A DNA stretch of 28,117 nucleotides from Candidatus Iainarchaeum sp. (GCA_017608995.1 JAFCEU010000008.1:1-28117), one strand, 5' to 3'; shown: positions 1 to 7,702, counted from the stretch's first letter. Notes: a model not told the origin generated them from the sequence alone. Translations and numbers: made by a program.

Positions 1-42
1 AAAATACCGCTTTTAAACAATTTTTATATAACACTTTTCTAT

Positions 43-114
43 GACCCCGTGGTGTAGGGGATAGCATTGCAGCTTGCGGAGCTGCCGACCCGGGTTCGAA
101 TCCCGGCGGGGTCA
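43..114 (+). tRNA. tRNA-Arg (anticodon GCG)
   Basis: Full cloverleaf: 7-bp acceptor stem 43-49/107-113, D stem 52-55/64-67, anticodon stem 69-73/81-85, T stem 90-94/102-106 with a standard TTCGAAT loop. The anticodon GCG is at 76-78 and reads CGC. Discriminator A is at 114; CCA is not encoded and there is no intron. A TATA-like TTTTAAA at 11-17 sits about 28 nt upstream and is the likely promoter. The trkH start codon lies 41 nt downstream on the same strand. Confidence 0.95.
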
Positions 115-155
115 TTTCATTTATTTTGAAAAGCTGAATGTTAAAATTTTAAAGG

Positions 156-1676
156 ATGAGTCCCTATTTTTTAGACATGATTGTCAGCTATAGCTTGTGG
201 GATTTGCGCATAGTGCTGCGTGATGTTGGAGAAGTTCTGCGGTTAGCTGCAAGTGCATTTATTGTTCCGCTAATCGCAAGCGTGCTTTTTTTGGAATTCA
301 AAACAATGCCCGAAGTTATATTTTATTATCTAATCGCTGGATTGATTACTTTTCTCCTTGGCATTATTCTGAAAACAATCTTTAGGAGCGAAGATAAAAC
401 CACCTTTAAGCATGCTTTCCTAATTATTGTTTTGGTTTGGCTTATATTTGTTGGTTTAGCTGCATTGCCGTTCTCTTGGGTATTAGGTATGCCATTTTTG
501 GATGCATACTTTGAAAGTATGAGTGCAGTTACAACTACCGGGCTAAGCATAATGATGGCGCCAACCGAATCAAGCTCTGTAGCTCTATTGGATATTGCGC
601 CCTTAAGCTTAATATTCTGGCGCTCTTTCCTTAGCTGGGTTGGTGGCATAGGTATCGTTGTGCTCGCGTTAATGGGTTTGTTTGGTTATTATACAAAAGC
701 CAGCAAGCTTATAATAGCTGAAGGGCGTGAAGAAAGGCTAAAAGCAAACTTAATAAACTCTGTAAGAGAGATATGGACTATTTATATAATAATGACGATT
801 ATAGGCACTGTGATGCTCTATTTGGGTGGAATGGACCCTTTCAATGCACTAAATTATAGCATGAGTGCAATCTCCACTACTGGAATGAGCACTACAAGTG
901 TTGGTTTAACCGGCCAGAATTTTGGTTGGCTCAACGAGGGCATGCACAACTTCTGGATCGATATATCACTCATAATAATAATGGTGATGGGTGCAACAAG
1001 CTTCTATGTGCATTATCTATTTAGGAAGAAAAATTATAGAGCATATTTTGAGGATGTTGAATTTAAAGCATTGCTCGTAATGGGGTTTATCTCAGCTCTG
1101 TTCATCATTCCAAAGCTTGGAATAGAAAATGGAATTTTCTACGCGTTTTCTGCAATAACATGCGGTGGCTTTGATATCGTGCCTACAAGCATTGTACGAA
1201 TGTGGCCAGAGTTTGTAAAACTTGTCTTGATAGCTGCAATGTTTATAGGTGGTTCTTCCGGTTCAACCGCTGGCGGAATAAAGATTTCGAGATTTTTGAT
1301 ATTTTTGAAAAGTATAGGCTGGAAAGCAAAGCAGGTGCTTCTTCCAAAAGATAGTTTCTTCCCGAAAAAGTTTGAAGGAAGAAATCTTAGCCGAGAAGAA
1401 ATAGCTGAAGTAAATTTATTTATCCTTCTATACGCTTTCTTTATTATCATTGGGGTCCTTGTCCTAACATTCAATGGCGAGGACATAAGTAATTCTTTGT
1501 TTGAGGTTGTTTCTGCTCAAGGAAATGCTGGCCTATCAGCAGGGATAACAAAGCCTGGGATGAATCCGATTAGCGAGCTAATGCTCATAATAAATATGTT
1601 TGTTGGCAGGCTAGAAATAATTCCAATATTTAGCATAGTGGGCTTTGCGTTGCATTTTCGCAAGAGAAAACGATAA
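156..1676 (+). CDS. trkH: TrkH-family potassium uptake channel/transporter subunit
   Basis: Integral membrane K+ translocating subunit of the Trk/Ktr superfamily (506 aa). It shows the four membrane-pore-membrane repeats of the family. Selectivity-filter loops are visible near residues 121-130 (SAVTTTGLS), 236-246 (SAISTTGMST), 331-340 (SAITCGGFD) and 452-462 (SAQGNAGLSAG); the glycine at the centre of each filter is kept. The C-terminus is a short basic tail (RKRKR), typical for the cytoplasmic end. The ATG at 156 has only a weak purine stretch before it; an ATG at 177 is an alternative start. It lies 41 nt after tRNA-Arg and 34 nt before trkA, so channel and gating subunit are probably co-expressed. 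Family assignment is firm; ion preference (K+ versus Na+/K+) is inferred. Confidence 0.93.
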   Translation: MSPYFLDMIVSYSLWDLRIVLRDVGEVLRLAASAFIVPLIASVLFLEFKTMPEVIFYYLIAGLITFLLGIILKTIFRSEDKTTFKHAFLIIVLVWLIFVGLAALPFSWVLGMPFLDAYFESMSAVTTTGLSIMMAPTESSSVALLDIAPLSLIFWRSFLSWVGGIGIVVLALMGLFGYYTKASKLIIAEGREERLKANLINSVREIWTIYIIMTIIGTVMLYLGGMDPFNALNYSMSAISTTGMSTTSVGLTGQNFGWLNEGMHNFWIDISLIIIMVMGATSFYVHYLFRKKNYRAYFEDVEFKALLVMGFISALFIIPKLGIENGIFYAFSAITCGGFDIVPTSIVRMWPEFVKLVLIAAMFIGGSSGSTAGGIKISRFLIFLKSIGWKAKQVLLPKDSFFPKKFEGRNLSREEIAEVNLFILLYAFFIIIGVLVLTFNGEDISNSLFEVVSAQGNAGLSAGITKPGMNPISELMLIINMFVGRLEIIPIFSIVGFALHFRKRKR

Positions 1677-1710
1677 AAAGGGTTTTTAACTAATAATAAA
1701 AGTGTTGGAT

Positions 1711-2364
1711 ATGTACGTGATAGTTGTCGGTGCTGGTGACCTGGGCTATTATCTAACGCAACTGCTTGTAGACGAAGGTCACGATGTAGTGGTTATAGAT
1801 AAAGACCCTAAAGCATGCGAGCGAATAAGTAATGAGCTCAATGTGGTGGCAACTCAAGGTGATGCAACAGAAAGCAAAACGCTTGAGAAAGCAAACGTTA
1901 AAGAGTGCGATGCTTTAGTTGCTTTAACAGGGAATGATGAAACTAACCTGGTGGTATCACTGCTTGCTAAAGAGCTTGGTGCAAAACAAGTTGCTACGCG
2001 CTTGGGGAAAGTGGATTACGACGAGCATGTTTTGAATAAGCTTGGAGTTGATATAGTAATACATCCGGAAGCTGCAGCAGCTGGCTATATAGAAGAGCTC
2101 ATAACCAAGCCAGAGGTGCTCGACTTAGCATTTATATCGCGCGGAGCTGCAGAGATAATGGAGGTAGAAATTACTGAAAAAAGTAAAATTTCTCACAAAA
2201 AGGTCAGCGAAATAGAGCATCCAAGCGGCTCAGCCATAATTGCAATATGTGAGGGGGAAAACCTCATTATACCAAGTGCTGATACGGTAATAAAGCCTGG
2301 TACAAAGGTGCTGATACTTGCTAAAAGAGAAATTGCCGACAAAGTGAGAAGCCTGATCGCATAA
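1711..2364 (+). CDS. trkA: TrkA-like RCK regulatory subunit (NAD-binding) of the K+ uptake system
   Basis: Cytoplasmic gating subunit that binds nucleotide and assembles on TrkH (217 aa). The N-terminal RCK_N Rossmann domain begins directly with the dinucleotide motif GAGDLG (residues 7-12) and has the acidic residue ending strand beta-2 (VVVID, D30), the signature of NAD(H) binding. The C-terminal RCK_C/TrkA_C domain covers roughly residues 135-217. I chose the ATG at 1711 because the family starts right at the first beta strand; an in-frame GTG at 1702 would add three residues. It is a single-RCK-repeat protein, as usual for archaeal TrkA, so it should form a multimeric ring. The trkH-trkA pairing supports both calls. 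The gene ends exactly against the convergent small gene at 2365. Confidence 0.93.
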   Translation: MYVIVVGAGDLGYYLTQLLVDEGHDVVVIDKDPKACERISNELNVVATQGDATESKTLEKANVKECDALVALTGNDETNLVVSLLAKELGAKQVATRLGKVDYDEHVLNKLGVDIVIHPEAAAAGYIEELITKPEVLDLAFISRGAAEIMEVEITEKSKISHKKVSEIEHPSGSAIIAICEGENLIIPSADTVIKPGTKVLILAKREIADKVRSLIA

Positions 2365-2487
2365 CTAAATGTGTTCCTGTATCTTCTTTTTGAGGATGTT
2401 TTTGTGCCTATGGATTTTATGCAACTGTTCGTGCCTCGCTAGCTTTCTGCTTTTTGCCTTCTCCAGCTTTTCTTTTATTGCATGCAT
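2365..2487 (-). CDS. Small basic protein, 40 aa, unknown function
   Basis: A complete 40-codon frame, convergent with trkA and abutting its stop codon. The product is very basic and predicted to be one long helix (MHAIKEKLEKAKSRKLARHE at the N-terminus, then repeated H and K). A TATA-like sequence (TTTAAATA on the minus strand, about 2495-2503) lies just upstream, which fits a short-leader or leaderless transcript; it would share the promoter region 2488-2547 with the divergent gene at 2548. Such Lys/Arg/His-rich micro-proteins can bind nucleic acid or ribosomes, but no family is recognised. It could be spurious: the evidence is an intact frame, a promoter, and absence of any other gene in the gap. 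Confidence 0.45.
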   Translation of the reverse strand: MHAIKEKLEKAKSRKLARHEQLHKIHRHKNILKKKIQEHI

Positions 2488-2547
2488 ACAATAAATATTT
2501 AAAAGAGGAAGTAATAATAATATTGTCGCTTTTGCGAGGTGATATGT

Positions 2548-2694
2548 TTGCCAGCAATTGATATAATGACTCTTCTTACAGTAATCCTCTTATTGCAAGT
2601 TATAACTTGTGCCATGGTTGTATTATTGCTCTTCAGGTTCTCCAGAGTTCATAAATATAAAGTAGGCCCAATCCTCAAACTAAAAGAGAAGTGA
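2548..2694 (+). CDS. Small single-pass membrane protein, 48 aa
   Basis: TTG start preceded at a good distance by a strong Shine-Dalgarno sequence (GAGGTGAT, 2536-2543), the same SD type used by other genes here. Residues 8-29 form one hydrophobic helix (TLLTVILLLQVITCAMVVLL), followed by a basic cytoplasmic-type tail (RFSRVHKYK, then LKLKEK), so the N-terminus is probably outside. A TATA-like ATTTAAAAG at about 2497-2505 fits a promoter with a short leader. No family is recognised. The SD, the clear transmembrane segment and the positive-inside tail make it more credible than a chance frame. Confidence 0.55.
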   Translation: MPAIDIMTLLTVILLLQVITCAMVVLLLFRFSRVHKYKVGPILKLKEK

Positions 2695-2799
2695 AAAAAC
2701 GAAAAACAATTTAAATTAATGCCCACAAATAATTATACTTATGACCATTATAGCTTCAAAAGGCGATTTACTTCATAGTTGCTAATTCTGCTTCTTTTG

Positions 2800-2815
2800 T
2801 TAGCCAAAAGGCTAA
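2800..2815 (+). other. Small perfect hairpin upstream of tRNA-His
   Basis: TTAGCC-AAAA-GGCTAA, a 6-bp stem with a 4-nt loop, followed by AATTTT, ending 15 nt before tRNA-His. The stretch 2695-2829 otherwise holds no frame of useful length. The hairpin could end the transcript of the small membrane gene or overlap the tRNA promoter; the sequence alone does not decide. Confidence 0.35.
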
Positions 2816-2829
2816 AATTTTGAAACAAT

Positions 2830-2903
2830 GGCTGTGGTCGTCTAGTGGCTTAGGATGCGGGCCTGTGGAGCCCGCGACCCGGGTTCGAATCCCGGCCACG
2901 GCC
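2830..2903 (+). tRNA. tRNA-His (anticodon GTG)
   Basis: Acceptor stem 2831-2837/2896-2902 plus the extra 5' G at 2830 facing discriminator C at 2903, the G-1:C73 identity pair specific to tRNA-His. Here G-1 is encoded in the gene. The anticodon loop CTGTGGA gives anticodon GTG. T arm CCGGG-TTCGAAT-CCCGG. No intron, no encoded CCA. It ends 19 nt before the start codon of hisS, the synthetase that charges it. Confidence 0.96.
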
Positions 2904-2922
2904 CTCCTTTATGGTGATATAA

Positions 2923-4179
2923 ATGGAATTTAAAACAGTTAGAGGGATGCGCGATTTCTTGCCGGAAAAAGCGCGCAAAAAGAAATTTATAGAAGAAACC
3001 TGTAAGCGCATATTTGAGCTTTATGGATTCGAACCTTTAGAAACACCAATAGTTGAAGAGCTCTCCCTGCTTACTAAAAAGGGTTCTGCTGGTGCTGAAA
3101 TAGAACAAGAGCTATATACATTTGAAGATAAAGCTGGCAGAGCGCTTGGCTTGCGTTTCGACCTTACGGTGCCTCTTGCGAGAGTGATAGCCAGTAACAA
3201 GCAGCTAGCGATGCCATTTAAGCGCTATCAGATTGGCAGGGTGTATCGCTACGATAGGCCGCAGGCGAAGCGTTACCGAGAATTTACGCAAGCGGATGTT
3301 GATATAATTGGTGTAAGCTCTGTGTTAGCGGAACTCGAGCTCATCGCATTGAGTCGTGATATTGTAAAAGCATTAGGAATTCAGGCATACTTAACAATAA
3401 ACTCTCGCGAGTTGCTTGAAAGCCTGGCTCTCGCAAGTAGCGTGAAGAAAGAGCAATTAACGGAATGTTTTAGAGCCATAGATAAGGCGGAAAAATTTGG
3501 CTGGTCGGCTGTTGAAAAAGAGCTTGAAGAAAAAGGAATAAGCACCGAACTTTTAGGTATTGTTAAGCAAAATGACTTGAATGCTGCTGAAGAGAAAATA
3601 AAAGAAAGGAAGTTGAGCACTAAAGGGCTGGAGGAAATAAAAAAGCTTATGGGCTATCTTAAAGCACAGCAGCTAAGCGAATTTGTAAAAGTTGACCTGG
3701 CGCTTGCCAGGGGCTTAGATTATTACACCGGTATTGTGATGGAAATAAAAATCGCCGGCGGACCAAGCATCGGCGGCGGTGGGCGCTACGATAAACTTAT
3801 AGGTCTGTATGGTGGTCGTGAGTTAGCAGCAACAGGCATCTCCTTTGGAGTTGATAGGATTTTGGACACTATTGAGGATAAGCTTCCGGGAGAAACAAAG
3901 ACAAAGGTGTTTGTGATTGCTGTCAATAAAGAGCTTACAATGCAGGCTCTCGAACTAACGCAAAATATAAGAAAACTTGGGATCAATGCAGAGCTTGATC
4001 TGATGCAGAGAAACATTTCGAAGAACCTGGAGTACGCAAACAAAAGGGGAATTCCCTATGCAATAATTCTTGGTCCGAGGGAGCTGCAAGCGAAGCAGTT
4101 TAAACTCAGGAATATGGAAAGCGGTGAAGAACGCCTTATAGGATTGGATGAGCTCGAAAAATTGAAGGAAATTTTATAA
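2923..4179 (+). CDS. hisS: Histidyl-tRNA synthetase
   Basis: Class II aminoacyl-tRNA synthetase charging tRNA-His in the cytosol (418 aa, normal length). Opening VRGMRDFLP is the family N-terminus. Motif 2 lies near residues 105-130 (GRVYRYDRPQAKRYREFTQ), the histidine-specific HisA loop near 261 (LARGLDYYTG), the GGRYD loop near 289, and motif 3 near 304-314 (TGISFGVDRI). The C-terminal anticodon-binding domain occupies about residues 328-418. The ATG at 2923 follows a GGTGAT Shine-Dalgarno. It lies 19 nt behind the tRNA-His gene, too close for an independent TATA-driven promoter, so the tRNA and its own synthetase are probably one transcript. Nothing unusual in the catalytic motifs. Confidence 0.97.
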   Translation: MEFKTVRGMRDFLPEKARKKKFIEETCKRIFELYGFEPLETPIVEELSLLTKKGSAGAEIEQELYTFEDKAGRALGLRFDLTVPLARVIASNKQLAMPFKRYQIGRVYRYDRPQAKRYREFTQADVDIIGVSSVLAELELIALSRDIVKALGIQAYLTINSRELLESLALASSVKKEQLTECFRAIDKAEKFGWSAVEKELEEKGISTELLGIVKQNDLNAAEEKIKERKLSTKGLEEIKKLMGYLKAQQLSEFVKVDLALARGLDYYTGIVMEIKIAGGPSIGGGGRYDKLIGLYGGRELAATGISFGVDRILDTIEDKLPGETKTKVFVIAVNKELTMQALELTQNIRKLGINAELDLMQRNISKNLEYANKRGIPYAIILGPRELQAKQFKLRNMESGEERLIGLDELEKLKEIL

Positions 4180-4196
4180 AAAGCTTCTTTGCGAAG

Positions 4197-4688
4197 TTAT
4201 TTATGAATGCCCATGTAGTTCAGTGGCAGAACGCCACACTGGTAATGTGGAGGTCGGGGGTTCGAATCCCCCCATGGGCTATAATTCTTATAAATTTTGT
4301 TTAGATGTCTCTCGTTTGAAAAACCTATCAGTTGCATCCATTTTTCAAGTTGTTTATGTCCATAAATTTCAATTAAGTATGTTCCCCTTTTTGTTTGTGT
4401 ATGGACTGTGAAATATCTTGATAAAAGAGTTTTGACCTGTAGATATAGCAGTCTACTTGAAGTTTGAAGTGCTATTCGAGGATATGGTTTGGAATAAACT
4501 TTTCTCTGATCAAACAGCACAGAACCATCAGTATCAAAAAGGCCCCGCAGAGTTGCAAAAATATTTTGTTCATCTGAGTTCATTATCTCTCTTGGAATTT
4601 TTACTATGTGGGACTTCACACCTTTTGGAAAATTAAATCTCTGAGTCATAAGTCTGTAAAGTTGTTTTGAGTAGAACCTTAATCTCAA
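4197..4688 (-). pseudogene. LAGLIDADG homing endonuclease, C-terminal part (frameshifted)
   Basis: Second half of a two-motif LAGLIDADG endonuclease. It contains LRGLFDTDGSV (residues about 47-57), a good second LAGLIDADG motif with the catalytic Asp, and the family-typical ends LRFYSKQLYRLM and IGFSNERHLNKIYK. It overlaps the upstream half at 4685-4688 in the -1 frame, and the joined protein would be about 370 aa, normal for the family. I read this as a single-base frameshift; programmed -1 shifting or two interacting subunits are alternatives (the apparent start is TTG). After residue about 136 the frame enters tRNA-Thr in antisense, so the last 27 residues (GDSNPRP type) are not genuine protein sequence; the real stop codon seems lost at the junction. 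Mobile-DNA origin is likely. Confidence 0.7.
4209..4280 (+). tRNA. tRNA-Thr (anticodon GGT)
   Basis: Acceptor stem GCCCATG/CATGGGC (4209-4215/4273-4279), discriminator T at 4280, anticodon loop CTGGTAA at 4239-4245 with anticodon GGT at 4241-4243, T loop TTCGAAT. No intron and no CCA. The whole gene is also read antisense by the open frame of the neighbouring homing endonuclease, whose coding part abuts the tRNA 3' end. Confidence 0.95.
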
Positions 4689-5311
4689 TGCCCTTTTATG
4701 TTTTTCTTATACAAATGAGGTGTTATTCCATTAAGAAGTGTAGAAACCTTTGCTGCTAAAAAGAGAAGGTACTTTTTGTCTAATTTGCCATCCCCCGTTA
4801 TTTCTGTTTGGTACACGCTTCCATATCTATTTGTGAAACCGTCTCCAATAAAAGCACCGATAAATTCACACAAGTCTTTTGATAGAGGAAGATTTAAATC
4901 AAAATTGCGAGAGTATTTATTATTCATTAAGGCTTTGAGTTTTTGCAATCCTTTAACCCTGCCATTCTGCAAAATCGCGGGGTGATTCTTTGCAGTAGTT
5001 TTCCCGCCTAAAACCGCACCCCAAGTGCTGGGTTTTATTAAAATTTTATTTTTAAAATAGTCTCTTTCTTTTGGTGATAGTTGGTTATAGGCCCAATCGA
5101 AGAATGTTTTAGGAATTGCTGCTCTTCCATACCTGTAACGCTGACACGTTGATTTTGGTATAGATATAAGTTTATAAAATTTAGCCCAGCTTGTTGCACC
5201 TTTCAATTCTTTTAGTTTACTAAAAAATAACTTTCTTGCTTCTTTATTTTTAAATACAACTCTCCGTTCCACATATAAAATAAACTTAAAAACAAAATAA
5301 AGAATATCCAA
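4685..5311 (-). pseudogene. LAGLIDADG homing endonuclease, N-terminal part with HTH-like domain
   Basis: First half of the same endonuclease. Residues about 35-80 resemble a helix-turn-helix region (KFYKLISIPKSTCQRYRYGR), then a linker with GAVLGGK, then the first LAGLIDADG motif CEFIGAFIGDGFTN (about residues 147-160) followed by the expected VYQTEITGDGKLDKKYL strand-helix. It stops at 4685 just before the second half continues in the -1 frame. The frame opens with TTG at 5311; a GTG at 5272 is another start. A TATA-like sequence at about 5331-5338 would serve as promoter. These endonucleases normally cut at and spread into a specific site; here the gene is free-standing rather than inside an intron, placed back to front against tRNA-Thr. 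Confidence 0.7.
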
Positions 5312-5411
5312 AGCTTATTTCCACTAAAATATAATTTATCCCGCCTGAGGCTTTTCCTTTTTCTCACAGATATTCATCATTTAAAAATCTAATTGCGCAT
5401 AATTCTATAGC

Positions 5412-5666
5412 ATGGGCTTAAACAGCATAGTTGCTGCTGCAAGAGCAACAAAAACTGTGCAGAGGGAAATTGTTTACAAGAAACCTGAACCTAAACTTAT
5501 AGATGCCGATGAACTCTCGGAGGAAATGCAACAAAAGCAGCTTCAAAATGAAGATTGGAAAACCTGCAAATATTTGAAGGAACAGAATGGCTGTTTCTTC
5601 TGCACCTACTTTATATCAAAATGCGCGAAGGAAAAATGCAATCAGAAATATATTAAGGAAGAATGA
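5412..5666 (+). CDS. Cys-rich small protein, possible metal-binding motif, unknown function
   Basis: 84 aa with a polar N-terminal half and a cysteine cluster in the C-terminal third spaced C-x8-C-x2-C-x6-C-x4-C. Five Cys in about 25 residues suggests a zinc- or iron-sulfur-binding knuckle. ATTTAAAAATC at 5378-5388 lies about 29 nt before the ATG, the spacing expected for a leaderless archaeal transcript, which supports this start. No family recognised. It is convergent with the antiporter gene, 27 nt apart. Confidence 0.65.
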   Translation: MGLNSIVAAARATKTVQREIVYKKPEPKLIDADELSEEMQQKQLQNEDWKTCKYLKEQNGCFFCTYFISKCAKEKCNQKYIKEE

Positions 5667-5693
5667 TGCTACTTCTAAAAATTTGCTATGCGT

Positions 5694-6869
5694 TTATTTT
5701 GCGCGCTTTGTTGCTTTGGTTGTAGGAACTCTTGTTAATAGTGCTGCAAAGACTAGCGGAATAATAAATACAAATATCGCACTAGAAGCAACGATGACAG
5801 AATAAATATCAGAAGCTACTAGTTGGGCATCATATAGCAACCTAATTATAATTATGCTTGTGCTGAACCTTACAGAAAGGCCGACGCCGAGTAAAAGTGA
5901 TTGCTTTGTCCCGAGGTAGCTCTTGCCAACAACATAGCTGCCTAAAAGTTTAGCTCCGCTAGAAACTAAAAGAACTAACAGTATTAATGCAGGATAGGAA
6001 AGCAAATAATCAACCCTTATGGAAAGTCCTACCCAAACAAAAAATAGAGGCGCGAAGAAACCATAACACATTGTTTTTACCTCATTTTCAATGGATTCAA
6101 GCCTTTTTGGAGGTATGAAGGTTTTAAGCCCTATTCCTGCAAGGAAAGCTGCTAAAGCTGCGCTTTCGCCAAATTCGCCTATGCCCAAATAGAAGAAAAA
6201 TATCGCGAGCACAAAGAGAAATACTGTCTGAATGCTGATAAAATTAAATCTTATACCTTCCTCACCAAGGTAGCGCATAAATATCGTTAGAGCAAATAGC
6301 AACAGCAGAGAGCCAATTATAACGAACGTATTGAAATGAGTGCTCACAGTAGTACCTATGAGGGAAGTTGCAAGGATTAGTACAAACACTTCAATAATAT
6401 CATCCAAAAGGCCTATGCCTAATATCGCTTGCCCTAATTTAGTATTTATCGCCTTAAATTCCTCCAATATTGGAACCAGAACAGCTTCGCCAACTGTAGC
6501 AAACGCAAGAGCTACAAGGAAAGAAATCAATAAATCATAATGGAAAATGAAGTGCACAAGCAAAGTGCCAAACAATGCTTCAAGCAGGATTATGAAAAAA
6601 GTTGCTTTAAAGATGAACGTGCTCTTTTTCATTATCTCTTTCAGATCTATCTCAAGACCTATTATAAAAAGGAGAAAATACATTCCAAATTGCGCTAGCA
6701 AAGGAAATACGTTTCCAGAGGTTACAGACGCAAAGGGATTGTAAACTGCAAGCAGCACCCCACAAAGCAAAGAGGACAATATCCACGGTATCCTAAATCT
6801 TTCAACAAGCTTACCTACTAAAAAAGTGAAGAAAAACACTAAGCTTAAAAATAAAAATACGTTGAGCAT
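5694..6869 (-). CDS. Kef-type monovalent cation/proton antiporter (CPA2 family)
   Basis: Polytopic membrane protein, 391 aa, about 12-13 hydrophobic segments, Na_H_Exchanger fold. Family marks: GLEIDLKEI (residues 71-79), AFATVGEAVLVPILEEF (122-138), and the ion-binding GLLDDIIE (153-160) with the paired acidic residues D156-D157. It exchanges Na+ or K+ for H+ across the cytoplasmic membrane. There is no C-terminal TrkA_N/RCK domain, so it is the short form without a nucleotide-sensing module. A TATA-like TTCTATAAAAC (minus strand, about 6883-6893) precedes the ATG at 6869. Together with TrkH/TrkA, MscS and MgtC in this window it belongs to ion and osmotic homeostasis. Substrate cannot be told from sequence. 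Confidence 0.9.
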   Translation of the reverse strand: MLNVFLFLSLVFFFTFLVGKLVERFRIPWILSSLLCGVLLAVYNPFASVTSGNVFPLLAQFGMYFLLFIIGLEIDLKEIMKKSTFIFKATFFIILLEALFGTLLVHFIFHYDLLISFLVALAFATVGEAVLVPILEEFKAINTKLGQAILGIGLLDDIIEVFVLILATSLIGTTVSTHFNTFVIIGSLLLLFALTIFMRYLGEEGIRFNFISIQTVFLFVLAIFFFYLGIGEFGESAALAAFLAGIGLKTFIPPKRLESIENEVKTMCYGFFAPLFFVWVGLSIRVDYLLSYPALILLVLLVSSGAKLLGSYVVGKSYLGTKQSLLLGVGLSVRFSTSIIIIRLLYDAQLVASDIYSVIVASSAIFVFIIPLVFAALLTRVPTTKATKRAK

Positions 6870-6907
6870 ATTGCATCATAGTTTTATAGAAGTGAAAATT
6901 AAAAAAC

Positions 6908-7057
6908 ATGATTGTTTTAAACGAAAGCTCGCAAAACCAACATTGGAAGCATTTTATGCCAGGAGGCACAATCTATAGGTTAGCGGTAGTTTGTTGGGGT
7001 GTTGGAAATTACCTCGTGATTAATGCTATTACAACAGGGGTCCTCTCTAATCTGTGA
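6908..7057 (+). CDS. Possible small protein, 49 aa (weak)
   Basis: An intact ATG-to-TGA frame filling the 190-nt gap between the antiporter start and the end of the HTH gene. The product (beginning MIVLNESSQNQHWKHFMPGG) has a mildly hydrophobic middle, with no recognisable motif and no Shine-Dalgarno sequence. Composition is unlike neighbouring genes (His/Trp/Asn rich), so the stretch may instead hold an unrecognised RNA or only promoter sequence for the antiporter. Confidence 0.2.
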   Translation: MIVLNESSQNQHWKHFMPGGTIYRLAVVCWGVGNYLVINAITTGVLSNL

Positions 7058-7060
7058 ATT

Positions 7061-7702
7061 TTATAATTTTCTTTTTAGAATAATCCTTGAAGGACTTGCT
7101 TTATAATAAGCAAATAACAGCAGAGCTATAACAAAGCACGCTGAGCTTCCGTATAAGAGGAAATCCGCTTGCAAATGCTTTTTTTGGATCCCAATGCTTT
7201 TTCGAGTTTCTTTTGGTTCAGGCGTAACTGCCTGTCCAACTGTTTTTTGCTCTATTGTTGCTTTGTAGTCCTTTCCGCTGGCTGCTTTTTCTGGGGCTGC
7301 TTGGGTCATTTCTTCTGGAACTGCCACTTTTAGCTCTGTTGAATAAAAACTATGCAGGAGTAGAAGTGCTAACTGCGAAATGGCAAGAAGTATGAAAAGG
7401 CTAGCGATTATTACAACTATGCGCTTGCCTCTATCGAAGAGCTGCATTCCTTTTTTAGTAAGTCTATAATAAACCCATTTATTTGCGTATCCACTATTTA
7501 CCCGTTCAATAAGGCCTGCCTCAACAAGCCTGTTGATGTGCTCGTGGATCGTTGATTTAGAGTGGCCAAGCTTGGTTGCAAGCTCGGAAACGGTGTGGTT
7601 TCTATTAGCCAAAAGTTTTAGAATCTCGAGCCTTGTGTCGGAAGCAAGTATTTTAAGTTGTTCCTTGTCCAATGTGAGCTCAGATTCTTGAGTAATGAGC
7701 AT
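7061..7702 (-). CDS. Membrane-anchored winged helix-turn-helix regulator
   Basis: 213 aa. Residues 5-90 are an ArsR/MarR-like winged helix: LASDTRLEILKLLANRNHT, then the recognition region LGHSKSTIHEHINRLVEAGL and a wing ending in WVYYRLTKKG. Two hydrophobic helices follow (about 96-118 and 182-202), separated by a polar Ala/Glu/Lys-rich loop of about 60 residues that is probably extracytoplasmic, and a basic C-terminal tail. This suggests a one-component sensor that reads the outside or the membrane and binds DNA inside; the signal is unknown. A TATA box (TTTATATT on the plus strand, 7725-7733) centres about 27 nt before the ATG at 7702, so I take that as a leaderless start; the ATG at 7726 overlaps the TATA box and is less likely. 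It is divergent from the rpiA-like gene. Confidence 0.82.
   Translation of the reverse strand: MLITQESELTLDKEQLKILASDTRLEILKLLANRNHTVSELATKLGHSKSTIHEHINRLVEAGLIERVNSGYANKWVYYRLTKKGMQLFDRGKRIVVIIASLFILLAISQLALLLLHSFYSTELKVAVPEEMTQAAPEKAASGKDYKATIEQKTVGQAVTPEPKETRKSIGIQKKHLQADFLLYGSSACFVIALLLFAYYKASPSRIILKRKL

Noticed and set aside
4223..4411. Plus-strand frame of 62 aa starting inside tRNA-Thr
   Set aside because: It begins within the tRNA and lies opposite the endonuclease; no SD or motif.
5374..5380. ATGATGA box-C-like motif on the minus strand before the Cys-rich gene
   Set aside because: No CTGA at 12 nt, no D'/C' pair and no closing stem; a chance motif within promoter sequence.
5312..5411. 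Attachment-site duplicate of the tRNA-Thr 3' end
   Set aside because: No copy of the tRNA 3' sequence found at the far side of the endonuclease, so integrase-type insertion is not supported.
6950..7050. Possible H/ACA-like RNA in the gap before the HTH gene
   Set aside because: Only a 6-bp GGTAGT/ATTACC stem and a trailing ACA; no two-sided pocket and no kink-turn. Not supportable.
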